Shown here in pieces: positions 44,278 to 55,724 of a stretch of 64,000 bases of DNA; position 1 is the stretch's first letter, and each line of letters begins with the position of its first letter. Position numbers and translations under genes: made by a program. The stretch covers positions 544,908-608,907 of the forward strand of contig VWZP01005656.1 of assembly GCA_013396995.1 (NCBI GenBank), given 5' to 3'. The notes beneath the pieces were generated by a model. It was not told where the DNA came from. It ran no database searches and worked only from the letters and a program-made list of their open reading frames with translations. This DNA comes from Dicaeum eximium (taxonomy: Eukaryota; Chordata; Aves; Passeriformes; Dicaeidae).

Positions 44278-44645
44278 TGTCTTGGTTTGAAAAGCCAGGA
44301 GTCTGCTAAGGAAGGCAGGAGCCTCCTCTGAAATGGAAAATGTAAACCCCTCTCTCCGAATCATTATAATTTAGAAATTAAGGGGCTCTCAGGCAAAGAG
44401 ATGGGAATAGGAATAACAATTTTTTACTAGGAAAAATAAAAACAAAAATGCAGTAATACTACAAACAAACCACTGCCAGAGTGAGAGCAGGAGCTGCCCC
44501 CTGTGGCTCAGGGTGTTGGTGGCAGTGCCATCCCATGGTGTCACTCCTCCTGCAGGGACAGATGTGGGTCTGCTGCAGCTCTGATCCTGTACAAGGGGGG
44601 AGTTTTCCCCTGAAGCTCCAGGGCTGGTGGAGCTGGGCCTGCTCT

Positions 44646-44690
44646 TCCTCTGGGAATGCAGAGAAGAAAGCTGCTCCTCTGGGAATGCAG
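44646..44690. repeat. Internal duplication in the LTR (TCCTCTGGGAATGCAG x2)
   Basis: Sixteen identical bases at 44646-44661 and 44675-44690, 29 bases apart. Confidence 0.85.
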
Positions 44691-44820
44691 TAGGAAAAGG
44701 CTGGCTGTGCTGCTCCAATCCTCAGATTCTATCCAGGCAGGAATGCTTGGCTCCTCCTCCTGGGCAGAGCATCTCCCAATGGGATGATGGAATTTTATCA
44801 GTCATGCAGGGACACTCAAT

Positions 44821-44870
44821 GGCCCATTAACAGAAGATGATTAATAATTAATGGCTCATTAATAGAAGAT
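44821..44870. repeat. Internal imperfect duplication in the LTR
   Basis: GGCCCATTAACAGAAGAT at 44821-44838 and GGCTCATTAATAGAAGAT at 44853-44870, two mismatches, 32 bases apart. A third related CCATGAACAGAAGATAA lies near 44917. Confidence 0.8.
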
Positions 44871-44999
44871 ATCTCCTGGAGGGAGGATTGGTTGTGGAAG
44901 AGATAAGAAAAGTGCCCATGAACAGAAGATAACTGCCCCACCTCTGACAGGTGGCAATAGAATACCCCCAGCCACATCTGGCATTTGCAACCTAAGACA

Positions 45000-47636
45000 A
45001 GGAGACAGCTCTCCCTGTAGCAGATGGAAATCTGGAATATCCTCTTGTACTCAGAGAAGCTGAAGCCATTGAGGATCAAACCCCTTAATCAAGATTCCTG
45101 TCACTGTCTCAGAACCATTCCAGCAATGGTGCATCCTCATTTCTTTGCAGCAAACCTTGCAGTCGACCCAAAGAGGGGTTATATTTGCATAGTCTTCACT
45201 TTCTTTTATCTCTCTCTCATGTTTTTTGAAAGCTTGGATATCTGAAGCACTTAGTTCTGCATTGAGTGTCTCATTAAATTGCAGAACCCTGCTTTTCTAG
45301 GCTCCGTTAATTAAGCACTTGATTGAAAGTCTAAATCTGAAAGCTTGGGTATTGACTGCAGCTTTGCTAACCTGAGGTGATCTGCTCAGTGTAGTTACAG
45401 CTTGCCCAGCCGATTTCTGAACGTCTCCCCCTGCTCTCCCCAGGCCTCCCAGATTGCTGCAAACCCTGGTGTTTCCTCTGCCTTGGCTGGGAAGTCTCTA
45501 GATTTATTTTAGCTCTTGAACACTGCTGTGGCTGGAGTTGGCTGCTGCAGTTGTTGGTTAGTAAAGACTGCCTGGCCATTTAGCAGGCAGCAGTTAATGA
45601 GCAGCACAGATTTTGTCTTGGATGCTGGAGTAGTCTGTTGGTTTTTTTTTTATTTTATTTTTTTAATTTTATAGACTATTCCATGTGTTTGTGTAACAAG
45701 GAGCCTCCCTCCAGAGGCCAATTGGTTTTTCATGCCAGCAGTTTAAACTTCAGTATTTCCATCTGTCTGGCATGGAGATGCTCAGGGCCAGTCTCCCCAG
45801 GGACACCCAGGTTTCCAGGTGGGAGTCAGCACCTGGTGACCCTGAACCTGTGGGTCCCACATGGGCAGTTCTGGGGTGTGGAGCAAGGACACTGCAGCCA
45901 AAATGCAGCAACCTGGCTGCCACATGCTGCTCCTCCACCCTATGCTGCTCTTCCATCAGCTGCTGAGCAAACCAGCAGATGGAGGGCAGAGCAAAGGACA
46001 GGAGGTCTGAGAGATCCCTGCTCTTTGCTGAGCCTGCCCTGTGGGAAGGAGGCAAAGGAATGTTCCCAAAACGAGCTGTCCCAGGCCAAACAGGAGCTGG
46101 GTTAGCAGAGGATGGCACAGAACTCCAGTCTGGGCAGTGGGAGACTTCCAAGGCAGTGAGTCAGGGAGGTCTTTGCAGGTGGGTCCTTTGTTTGGGTTTG
46201 TGGCCCATTTCTGTCAGGCCCAGGCCAGCAGCACAGGAGATGGCACCAGGGCCAAGTCCTTGAGGAAATTCCAGTGGCCCTGCACTGGCTGCAGCTTTTG
46301 GCCCCCCAGTGCTGCTCACATCCAGTGAGATCTGTAGCTCAGGCTGTGCTGCTCACCCTGCTGGGCACCACTTGCTGCTGACTCTGTCTCCTCTCTCTTG
46401 AAAGGAATGAACTTCTGGGGCTCGTTTTTCTAGACTCTCCTTGCCTGTCTCATAATTCCTTACTTTAAATTGCCTCCCGTGACTGGTTTGTTCCAGCTGC
46501 TCCAATATCTGCTTGGGGTCCTATCTCCTATCCCTGGACACTTTCTCTTCCTGCTCTTCTTCCCTCCCCAAGTCATGCCAGAGGGGCCCTCCTTGGTGTG
46601 CCCATTGCATCCCTGCAAAGGGGGCACTCAGGGTAGGCTGTCATTTAATTGAATTTTCTTCTGAAGCTGTAAGTGGAATAATCCTGAAGCTTAGCTTTGC
46701 CTCTGAGTCACAGCCTTTGTGATCTGTGAAAGGTTTTCTTTATTAGTTTCTTGGTCTAATCAGCGTCTCTGGTTGCTGTCTTTGCTCCTGAGGAATATTT
46801 CTGACTTGTTTGGAGGTGGAGGATTGCTGAGACCATACAGCTGCTCTCAGAGCTCCCTGCCAGTGTGTGTGCATAGGCAGGGAGGCTCAAGAGTGGATTG
46901 GGGGGGAACAAAGTTCCTGCTCCGTGCAAAAGTAGCCTTTTTATTTTGTGAAGGAAACAGACACTTTCTGTCCTTCTCCAGCCAGTCCCAGAATCTAGAA
47001 CTCATTTAAAGGGCAAGTATGTTACAAGGTACAAACCTGGCCAAAATAAAAAGGAAGCCCTGAGCAGCCCCTGCTGTGGGTTTGCTGTTCACTTGCTGAC
47101 CTCTGTAAAAACCTTTCCTGGGCAGGCCATTCCCTCCCTGCACAGGGTGGCAGTGCCCTGCAGTCACAAGCAGGGGCTGGGGCTGCTGCCTGGGCTCCAT
47201 TTGGAGATGGCCCTGAGAGGTTCCACACCTGCCTGGGCCACCTGGGCTGGGGCTGAGCCCAGAGCTGCATGGAGATCCCTCAGGGGGCTGGGCTGGCCGT
47301 GGGCTGCTGATGCAGCTGCAGCCCCTGAGGCTGCACAGGGATGGCACAGGGTCAATTTTCCTCCTGGGAGCTGTTTTGGATTTGTGCTGGGAACAATGCA
47401 GATATTACAGGGATGTTGTAGTCACACCTGAGCAGGGCTGGCACAGAGGTGGGGCCTGTTCTGCTCCTCACCCCACTGGTGCAGCAGCTTGGGGGGCATG
47501 AGGAGTTGGAAGGGCTATTCCAGGCTGTGTGGGATCGTGCTCAGCATGGAAAGCTGGGGGAAGAAGGAAGGAGGTGATGTTTGGAGTGATGGTGTTTGTC
47601 TTCCTGAGTCACTGTTAGGGGTGAAGGAGCCCTGAG
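45000..47636. other. Unique noncoding stretch
   Basis: 2.6 kb with no gene or repeat family recognised. T-rich low complexity at 45642-45670. Frames of 95-155 codons at 45638-46328 have no recognisable motif. Confidence 0.4.
45642..45670. repeat. T-rich low-complexity tract
   Basis: Runs of T broken by single A residues. Confidence 0.85.
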
Positions 47637-47783
47637 ATGCTCTGGAAGTGTTCAAGGCCACATTGGACAGGGCTTGGAGAATCTGGTCTGGTAGAGGTGT
47701 CCCTGCCTATGGCAGGGGGTGGAACAAGATGAGCTTTAAGGTTCTTTCCAACCCAAACTGTTCCATGAATCTGTAATGATTCT
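47637..47783 (+). mobile_element. CR1 LINE tail, group A, sense, with 3' terminus
   Basis: GATGCTCTGGAAGTGTTCAAGG, GGACAGGGCTTGGAGAATCTG, CCTATGGCAGGGGGTGGAAC and AATCTGTAATGATTCTG. The duplicated terminal octamer is degenerate but present. Confidence 0.88.
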
Positions 47784-48292
47784 GAAACCTGCCTGCCCAT
47801 GGGAAGTATGGGATGGATTCCTTGTTTTGCTTTGCTTGCATGCACAGCTTTTGCTTTCCTTGTTAAACTGTGTTTATCCCAGCCCTCTTTCCTCATTTTT
47901 ACCCTTCTAGTTCTAACATCCCACCCAGGGGAAGCCAGGGAGCAGCTCTGTGGGGCTGAGTTGCCAGCTGGGGTTAAACCACAACAAGGTGAAATTATGA
48001 AGAAAGTGGCTTGGGATGAATGGAGAAGTGGGACACAGATGAATTCAGAGCAGCCAGATCTGGGGGAACGTGGTGTTATTGATGTGCAGAGCTTGGTTTC
48101 CAGTTCAGTGCTGACCACCCACAGGCACAGTGTGTTCAAACTGGCAGCAGCCAAACCTGCTCCAAACCAGCTGCTGGTAAAAAACCCTCTGGAAATACTG
48201 CTGGAAACACGCAGGAGGAAGTTGCCATCTTGTAGAAGCTGGGAGCTTCCCATGCTGCTGGCTTGGAATGTCTTTGATTTTCCATGGTTTGA
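47784..48292. other. Unique noncoding stretch
   Basis: No gene recognised. The 201- and 212-codon frames on the two strands both run into CR1 tails. Confidence 0.4.
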
Positions 48293-48421
48293 TTTTCAAG
48301 ACCGTGTTGGACAAGGCTTGGAGCAACCTGGTCTGGTGGAAGCTGTCTCTGCCCATGACAGCAAGGTTAAAACAAAATGGTCTTCAAGGTCCCTTCCAAC
48401 CTGACTCATTCTGTGATTTTT
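48293..48421 (+). mobile_element. CR1 LINE tail, group A, sense, diverged
   Basis: TCAAGACCGTGTTGGACAAGG, GAGCAACCTGGTCTGGTGG, AAGGTCCCTTCCAACCTGAC and TCATTCTGTGATTTTTTGG. The middle block (GCCCATGACAGCAAGGTTAA) is heavily mutated. Confidence 0.85.
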
Positions 48422-49393
48422 TGGGAAATACAGGGATTTTTTGGACACAGGGTTAGTAGGAGCTCTCAGCAAAGTCCGTGGTTTTGGGGCAGTCGTGGTG
48501 GGGCTGGAGCAGTGCTGATGGTGGCTCATTAGCAGGTCACCACCACAGCTGGATTCCCTGAAGCTCTGCAGGCTGAGGGAGAAATGAATTGTCATTTTGG
48601 TCATTGCAGGCATGTAGCTGTGCAGCCACGTCTGGCTGTGGAGGATTTCAGGGGGTTGATTCATATGAGGAGGGCTGGGGGTTGGTTGGTAGATTGGGAT
48701 AATCCCCCTTTTTCCATCCTGACTGCTGGGCAAATTCAGCAGCTCCAAAGTGGGGAGGAGCCCCATAGTTCCACAGGCAGTGTCTTTTGTGTCCTTTGCT
48801 CCAGGTGAGGTTTGCTTGGATCTGGAGGTGGCTCTGCCCAGCTGGACCTGCTCCTGGGAGGCAGCAGCTCAGCTCTGTCTCTGCAGAGACCAGCTCTCTG
48901 GTGTGTGCTAGTCCTCTGGGGACATCCAAAATCAGTGAGAAGGCCTCAGTCACACAGTCTCATCCCTCCTTCGAGGAAGCACAATCGTTCCATTTTTCTG
49001 TTTTTGACTGAAGAGATAAGATTAGGTTGGTTCTTTTCTAGGTTCCATGTCAGCAGAGTGTGGTGGGCAGGGGAGGATGCTGATCTCCTCCTCCCTGCCT
49101 TAAAACCACAGCTCTCAGCTTTTAGGAATATAAATTGTAAACTGAGGAGGGCATTCAATAAAGGCTACATTTCTCCCTCCCACCTTCCCCGTTATAAAAA
49201 TTTAATCAAAATCCCTCTGTATTCTCACAGAGCCCCTGGCTTTATATTTTATGCCAGGGAGCTGGTCCAGCAAAACACTTAATCTGGAGGGGTGTCCTGT
49301 AGCATCTAATTAGGCTGCTCTTGGGCTCAGGTTTAAACAAATAATTGAGTGCCTGGACCAGCACCAGGGTAATTTCCACAACTGCCCCTTCTT
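48422..49393. other. Unique stretch with a second juxtaposed splice motif
   Basis: TCTTTTGTGTCCTTTGCTCCAG ends at 48804 and meets GTGAGG at 48805, outside any repeat. AT-rich block at 49100-49350. No gene seen. Confidence 0.35.
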
Positions 49394-49477
49394 CTTGTTG
49401 TTGGGGTGTCTGTGCAGGGCCAGGGGCTGGGCTGGCTGATCCTGGGGGTCCCTCCCAGCTCAGGATATTCCATGGTT
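49394..49477 (+). mobile_element. CR1 LINE terminal fragment, group E, sense
   Basis: Only the last 83 bases: TTGTTGTTGGGGTGTCTGTGC to TCCCAGCTCAGGATATTCC. Confidence 0.9.
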
Positions 49478-50138
49478 TTTTCCTGTGATTCCCTTCTGCA
49501 GCTGTGCTGGCTCACAGAGAATTCCTTGAGAACCCCTCTACTTCATGGGCTTCAGGCTTCACCCTGAGGGCAAACCTGTCCTTGTGGGGGCAAAGATAAA
49601 GCTGCCCTGTCCTAGGGTGACTTTATGATGCTTGTGTCCCCAAATGGAAAATCAAGAAAATCAGAAATCTGGGAATTCACTCTGCCAAGGAGAGGTTTGG
49701 AACAAGCACCACTTGAGCCCATGTCTTATTTTCCTGTTGAGTCCAGGGCTGTGTTTTATTGTGGCAGTTGCAGGAGCTGACATGCTGGGGAGTTTTGAAG
49801 AATGGATTTCCCAATTTTTAGTGCATCCTATTAGGCACGGAATTAATTTAGCAGAAGTGATGCTGTGGTACTTTGGATCAGATGTGTTATGTGCCAGAGC
49901 AGAACCTGGACTGGTAGATGATTAAATCAAAGCCCACATCTGTAGTCTAGAAACAGCAGTGTGGGGCCCAAGTCCCTCAAAAGGCTTGGTGCCAGCAGTT
50001 CCCAGGCTTTTCCTGCCTCTCTGGATGACAGTCCAAGGAGGAGCAGCAGGAAGGGGAGGGCAGGGCTGTGTCAGGCAGTGGTGTGGGTGAGGGCAGAGTA
50101 AAGAGGGCAGCAGACACCTCTGCCAGCTTCCCTGCCAT
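49478..50138. other. Unique noncoding stretch
   Basis: AT-rich part at 49770-49920 with no repeat signature; no gene recognised. Confidence 0.4.
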
Positions 50139-50284
50139 GTTCCATGGAATCCCAGGATGGTCTGGTTTGGAAGGACATGAAAGCCCATCTCATTCCACCC
50201 CCCTGCCATGGATAGGGACACCTTTCACTCTTCCAGGTTGCTCCAAGCCCTATCAAGCCTTCCTTAAGCACTTCCAGGGATAGG
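50139..50284 (-). mobile_element. CR1 LINE tail, group A, antisense
   Basis: CCATGGAATCCCAGGATGGTC, GGAAGGACATGAAAGCCCATC, CCCCCTGCCATGGATAGGG, CAGGTTGCTCCAAGCCCTATC and ACTTCCAGGGATAGG. Moderately diverged. Confidence 0.88.
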
Positions 50285-52614
50285 AATGTTTCTCAGCTAT
50301 GTTTCTTCAGTTCCGCTATGAAATCATTGGATATATTCAGTATTACCCTGCACACACTGTCCCCTGTTCACAGAGAGGGGGATGGATCTTTGGTTTGCCC
50401 TGGGCCCACAGCTGGGGTGTTCCTGTGGTTGGTGGTGCCAGCAGCAGTTGTCAGGTTTCTCTAAGAGGTTTGGGAGATGACTTCCCACTGGAACTCTGGG
50501 GAGCTGTGGCACAGCAGCCACCCAAGAGCAGCTTGGATCCTGTCCATGGCCACCTTCTCCAGATGTCCTTACTGGGATTATGTGGCTTACACAGGGTCTA
50601 AAATCATGGGCATGTTCCCTGTGCTTTGGTCCAGTGCTGTCCCATGTCCCACTGCAGAAGGCACTTTGGTGACCCGGTGGGTGCTCAGGCAGGATCCCAT
50701 ATGGAGGGGAAGAGCTCCTTGTATCCAGCTCACACTGAACAGCTCTGCTGCAGGAACCCCTGGCTGGTTTGAGGAGTCCTGGGGAAGTGTTCACTGTGCA
50801 AGACATTTATCTTTTTTCTTTGGAAAGTAACAGCACCAAAGTCTGTGTTAGCAGGCAGAAAGGGAAAGCTGCTCCCCAGAGCTCTCAGCTGGGGCATCGA
50901 GCCCTTTACCTGAGCAAGCAAAATCCCAGATATCCAAACACAGGCAGGGCCAGGCAGCCTATGGAGTGTCTGGGAAATGCAGAACAAAAGCTTCTTTGCA
51001 CTCCCAATAAATTGGTCCCATAGGAATTTTGCTTTGAAATTCTGATTGACCCAGGGAAGAAAATTATTTCGTGGACTTTGAACTCATTAAAAAACTCCAT
51101 CATTCATCCACAGTTTATTCCTGACACTTAATCAAAAGCAATGTAATGATCTTTCTAACAAACACAATGTGATGTTGTTGGGAATGTGTCTACTCCCCAG
51201 TACACAGCACATTGTAGGAGTGGAAGGTGTTTATTAGCTTTTTTTATCAGAGTTACCAGGCACCTCTCAGGAGTTTCAGAAGTTTCCACAACTGGGAGCA
51301 ATTGTTTTGGCATCTCTTAAGCACAGATTCTTGTGGATTTGGGGAATTCCATCTCTTGTAGAATTTCATATCTTTAAAACCTTCTTTTATACAAATGAAA
51401 AATAAAATAAAGCGTCAAACCCCTGATTAAGAAAATCTAGAAGATATTTTTTAAACTCAGAACTTGTGAGTGATCATTTTAAATCAAATTTGAGTGCACA
51501 GATGTTAAATTACAGGGCAATCACAGCACACCAGCAAACTCCCAGAGGTGTCAGAAAGCACCTGGAAGTTCAAGGAAGCATTTTCTCTTGTAGCATGCTG
51601 AATCCTCACCATCTTCAGAGAGAGAGATGTTTTCACTCAGGAGGGTCCTCAGGGAGATAGAATTTGGGGAAAAAAATCCCATTTCTTACTCAAACTTGGC
51701 AGAGTTACAAGGCCTTGTTTTTAAGTGCCTTTTAAGTGGGAGGTTCTCTTCTGGACCAAGTGATGTCAGACATGGCTAAGGTCATGGCTGTGGACAGCCT
51801 GAGTTGTGCAGTACCCTGGGTTTTGGAGAAGTCTCATTGCTCCAGTCAAACTCCCAGGACATGTTTCAGCCCAAATCATGATAATCTGCTAACCCTGAGA
51901 TCATAAGTTGTTCTGGAGAAGGTGCTTAAAATACAGACCTGTGGTTTTCACTCCTCTTGAAAATCAAAGGGTTTATAAATCGTTTGGAAATTTGTAAATC
52001 CTACCATTTCCACAGAAATTTCTTACTGAGCATTGTCACCTGGCAATGTTTCCCACAGGGTGAATAAAACCCAGTAAAGTCATCCTGGTGATTCCTTAGG
52101 GACCAATCCTGCTGCACTGAAGTTAATTATTAATTATAGTTAATTGTCTTCTGTAAAAGCAGGGCAGAACCTGGAGTTCCACGAGCAGCTGGTGTAGCTG
52201 TGCAGGGCAGCTTTTGGTCTGAGTTCATGGACTTCCTCACAGAATTGTGCCAATTTTCAGCCCGAGCTGAGCTCTGTCTGGGTGTACATGAGTGTGGAAC
52301 ACGAGTGGCTGCTGGTGGGGAGAGGCTGACACCTGGATTTTCTCATGTGCTGGGCTGGGAGGTTTTCTGCAACTGCATTGTTCAGAAGCTCCCACTCCTT
52401 GTACCTTCTCTGATGTCTAAAAAGGGTCATGCTCCTGTTAGAGTCTTAGCCAAGAGGCTCTTTAAGGCCCTCCTACCGGTGTTCTCAGCCACTCATTTTT
52501 ATGGAACTTGCTGTAATTTATACCTGAGATGCAGTAGCACGAGCAGCTCTCAGGTTTGCCAGGAGCAGGTTTGGAATACACACACTGTCCCAGTCTCATC
52601 CTTCTGTCCTGGGA
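50285..52614. other. Unique noncoding stretch
   Basis: GC-moderate to about 50900, then AT-rich (51000-52200) with a TTAATTATTAATTATAGTTAAT run near 52122. No gene or repeat family recognised. Confidence 0.4.
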
Positions 52615-52710
52615 TGATGTCCTTGGCCAAGGATGTCAAGGACAACAAGAAGGGCTTTTTCAAATACGTTAGTAACAGAAGGAAGAGTAGAGATGAGAAA
52701 AAAAGAGGTG
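52615..52710 (+). mobile_element. LINE (CR1/jockey-like) ORF2 fragment, endonuclease-RT linker
   Basis: Within a 272-codon plus frame (52200-53018), residues read LAKDVKDNKKGFFKYVSNRR KS. The DVK-NKKGFYKY-KRK pattern is the hallmark just upstream of the reverse-transcriptase domain in CR1/jockey-clade ORF2. Similarity fades on both sides, so only about 30 residues survive and the larger frame is not a gene. It lies 280 bases 5' of, and in the same sense as, the group E tail at 52988; the two may be parts of one internally deleted element. Confidence 0.65.
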
Positions 52711-52987
52711 GTTCTTGGAAAGCCACCCAGAGCCCAGAGAGACTCCCAGCACCTGGTGACACCCCAGTGCAGGTGTGGGGTCACGGCCACACCTTCCTGG
52801 GCATGGCAGAAGGTCTCATGTCCATTCCCTCAGCTGTGCCAGTCCCCACCCAGCAGCACCTGGCATACCAGGGCAGACAGCCCCAAATACCCCCTGAGAT
52901 CCCCAGCCTGTGTCACCACGGCTGTGGAGGTGGGGGAGCAGCCAGTGCACCCCAGAGAGTCCCGGTGTCCAAAGGAGGGACCCCAGG

Positions 52988-53359
52988 ATGGGGAAGGGCC
53001 TGGAGGGGAGGAGCCTGAGGGGAGACTTGTCACAGTCTGCAGCTTCCATGTGAGGAAGAGGAGGGGAAGACTGATCTCTGTGGCAGGGACAGGAGCCAGG
53101 GAATGGCTGGAGCTGGGCCAGGGAGGGTCAGGCTGGATCTCAGGGAAAGGCTCTTCCCCAGAGGGTGCTGGCACTGCCCAGGCTCCCCAGGGAATGGGCA
53201 CGGCCCCGAGGCTGCCAGAGCTCCAGGAGCTCCAGGACAGCGCTGCCAGGGATGGACAGGGTGGGGTTGTTGGGGTGTCTGGGCAGGGCCAGGGGCTGGG
53301 CTGGCTGATCCTGGGGGTCCCTCCCAGCTCAGGACATTGTGGGGTTCTGTGATTCCATG
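52988..53359 (+). mobile_element. CR1 LINE 3' end, group E, sense, longest E copy
   Basis: From GGGAAGGGCCTGGAGGGGAG and TGAGGGGAGACTTGTCACAG (matching the RLRGDL-type ORF2 region) through GGAATGGCTGGAGCTGGGCC, the CpG-rich core, and TCAGGACATTGTGGGGTTCTG to TGATTCC. One local change sets it apart: CAGGAGCTCCAGGACAGC replaces CAGGAGCGTTTGGACAGC. Frames of up to 239 codons on both strands are repeat translations. Confidence 0.92.
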
Positions 53360-55091
53360 TGTTTGCTTTGAGCCATCTCTTGGATTCCCTCCGTGTGCCA
53401 GCTCTGGATCTCCCCTGGCACTGCCCTGGCGTGAAGGTGCTCTCAGGTGATGTGCCTGTCCCTGGAGGCTGTGGGGTCCCTGATGGATGTATTCCACTGG
53501 GGAGCTCAGGAGACACATCTGGGTTTATTCCTGACACCTTTAAAATCAAATAAAGGCATTAAAGGCACTGCTTGCCTCTAATCCTCAGGCCGGGTTCCTG
53601 CGAGTGCACGTGCAGATGTGAGCCTGAAAACCAGGTCAGGAAATAGAAAATGACATTTCTTAAAGAAAAGAAAGTGTGTAAATCTCATGAAGTTTCCTTC
53701 CCCTACCCTGGCTGTAAATCCTGCCAGTGCTGGGAAGCAGCAGGGCTCCCTTCCGGTTCTAAGCTGCTCAAAATGATGAAAATCCCTCAGTGGCAAATCC
53801 TAAAATTACTGGGGCAGGGGGAGTGCGAGCGGGGCCAGGAGGCTCCAGGGGTTTATTCTTCCTGGCAAGGGGGTGTTGGATAGATGGATGTGCCCTGAGC
53901 CCCCCTGAGGGGAGGACAAGCCCACCCTTTGTCCCATGGGCTATAAATGCAGAGCTGCCCCTTGCCATCCCAGGCTGGGAAGGTATTTCCTGCTGGGCAC
54001 GGACACAGAGAGAAGGCTGACCTGAGGAATGCCTTTGGGGATGTGCTTTGCTGTCTCTTGGAACACTGATGCCTGGCTTTGTGTTGTATTTCTTGTCTGG
54101 ATGTCTTTACCCAGACAAACTAATTCATTCTGGGGCTTTGTGAGAGTGTGACTGGTTGAGCTGTGGAAGATCACAGGGCACAGATGAGCACTGGATCAGA
54201 TTCAGGCTGCTGTTGGCTGCTCCCAGCAGCAGATCCCCAGCTGAGCCCTGCCAGCTATCACCCAGAGGAAGATTGTCCCCACAAAACCAGCTGGGTCTCT
54301 TTCAAAACTCCCTTTGTCTGATCCCATTCATCCTGGATAAAACCCCAACCCAGTTAAATTTCCTCTAAATGGAGGCATTTCTCATACACACTCATCCCAC
54401 TGCAAAGCAGCATCATTATCCATGTGTGGTTGGGCACAAAACCCTCAGATATATTTTGAACATCTGACATTTTTCCAAGAATAAACAGTAGGAGAGTTGG
54501 AAAATGTTTGCAAACTTTTCCTTCCCACTTCCTAACCTCCAGGGAGCAAGCAGAAGATATTCAGTCCTTTCAGATGTTAATGGAATTTTGTATTTTGAAA
54601 GAAGAAACTAACAAACAGAAACATTTCTCTCCCCAGCTGATGCTGTGACTCTGTCCCTTCATTCTGCCATCACAGTCACTTTGTTATTTTCATCTTGTTG
54701 AGAAGTTTGTCCTTTTGTCACACTGGGTGGGTGGGGTGGCTGAACTGCTTTAACCAGAAGGTTATAAAGTTTATTCCCATCTTTCCAGGACCAAGTGAGT
54801 CCATAGTAGAGGTGCCCAAGAGAGAAGTGGTGTGGCATGAGCAGCACAGCTCTGGGCTGGGCTAGGGACACAGGCACAGCACCTGTCCTCTCTTTATGCC
54901 TCATATGCATCTTGGCCTCACATCCCTTGTTCTGGCTCCCAAAATCACCATAATCAATGACCAACAAACTGGGGTGTGAAAACTTTTAATTCAAACTGTA
55001 AAGAGGAAGCATTGCTGGGCATGTTCTTCTGCCTCCTCAGCAGTGAGCAGCAAGGAAATTAGGTTTATCATAATTTTATCATCATTTCCAT
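53360..55091. other. Unique noncoding stretch
   Basis: No gene recognised in 1.7 kb. Confidence 0.4.
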
Positions 55092-55193
55092 GTGGGTGTG
55101 GCTCTTGGGGACACACTGGGCTTGGCAGTGCTGGGGAAGCATTTGAATTTAATGATCTTAGAGGGCTTTTCCAAGCCAAATGATTCCATAATT
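55092..55193 (+). mobile_element. CR1 LINE terminal fragment, group F, sense
   Basis: GTGGGTGTGGCTCTTGGGGAC, CTTGGCAGTGCTGGGGAAGC, ATGATCTTAGAGGGCTTTTCC and AATGATTCCATAATT. Last 100 bases only. Confidence 0.88.
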
Positions 55194-55724
55194 AGGCTGG
55201 ATCCTGGTGCTGGTGCAGGTGCTGGAGGCTGTGCATTCCAAAGGGGAGCATTGGGCTGTTCCCATGGTTTCACCACTTCAGGATCAGGTTGCAGGAGTCA
55301 GAGCAAGCCCTTGGAGAAATAAATCAGGACTTCTATGGGAAGGGATTATTAAGCATTATTTTGTTATTATTGCTGCTGCTTGTCTGGGTCCTGTAGCTGC
55401 TGCAGGGAGGGAATGAGCAGCACCTGGGGTGGTACCAGCAGGTTGGGTGTGCTACCCTTGGAACCACCCATGGGAAGAGCCACAGGCTCTGGGCCAAAAT
55501 CCCAGCCATGATCCTGCTCCTTTTCCAGCCCCTGAGGGATGTCTGTGTGCAGGTGTCACCTCACTGGGGGACAGTGACCTCAGCCTGTGGTGCTGGAGGG
55601 AAAACCAGAGCACAGAGCTCCTGAGGGACAGCCCCAGATCCCCAGGGGGGCTGAGTCAAGTCTGTGTCTCATGGATCTCAAGTCAGTCCTTTATTCATTT
55701 CATTCCACTGAGCATGGAGCCATA
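55194..55724. other. Unique noncoding stretch
   Basis: No gene recognised; the 191-codon plus frame runs into the CR1 at 55725. Confidence 0.4.

Larger units (their letters stand above)
44278..44999 (-). mobile_element. Solo LTR of a passerine endogenous retrovirus (ERVL-like)
   Basis: About 722 bases bounded by TGTCTT and AAGACA, a perfect 6-bp terminal inverted repeat with TG...CA ends. The text TTTGAAAAGCCAGGAGTCTG and GGCTCTCAGGCAAAGAGATG is that of an LTR common in passerine genomes (recalled, not searched). The sense is minus. In that orientation a weakened TATA-like GGATAGAATC lies near 44735, and a mutated polyadenylation site (CTAGTAAAAAATTG) near 44430. No internal retroviral genes adjoin it, so it is a recombined solo LTR. 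No clear target-site duplication is visible. Confidence 0.8.

Noticed and set aside
45000..47636. Internal retroviral coding region downstream of the LTR
   Set aside because: No retroviral gag, protease, polymerase or envelope motif appears in any frame, and no second LTR was seen; the element is a solo LTR.
52200..53018. 272-codon plus-strand frame as a gene
   Set aside because: Only about 30 residues match anything, the LINE ORF2 linker. The rest has no motif and the frame ends near a CR1 tail.
52633..53549. Two 239-codon frames on opposite strands
   Set aside because: Both are translations of the group E CR1 element and its flank.
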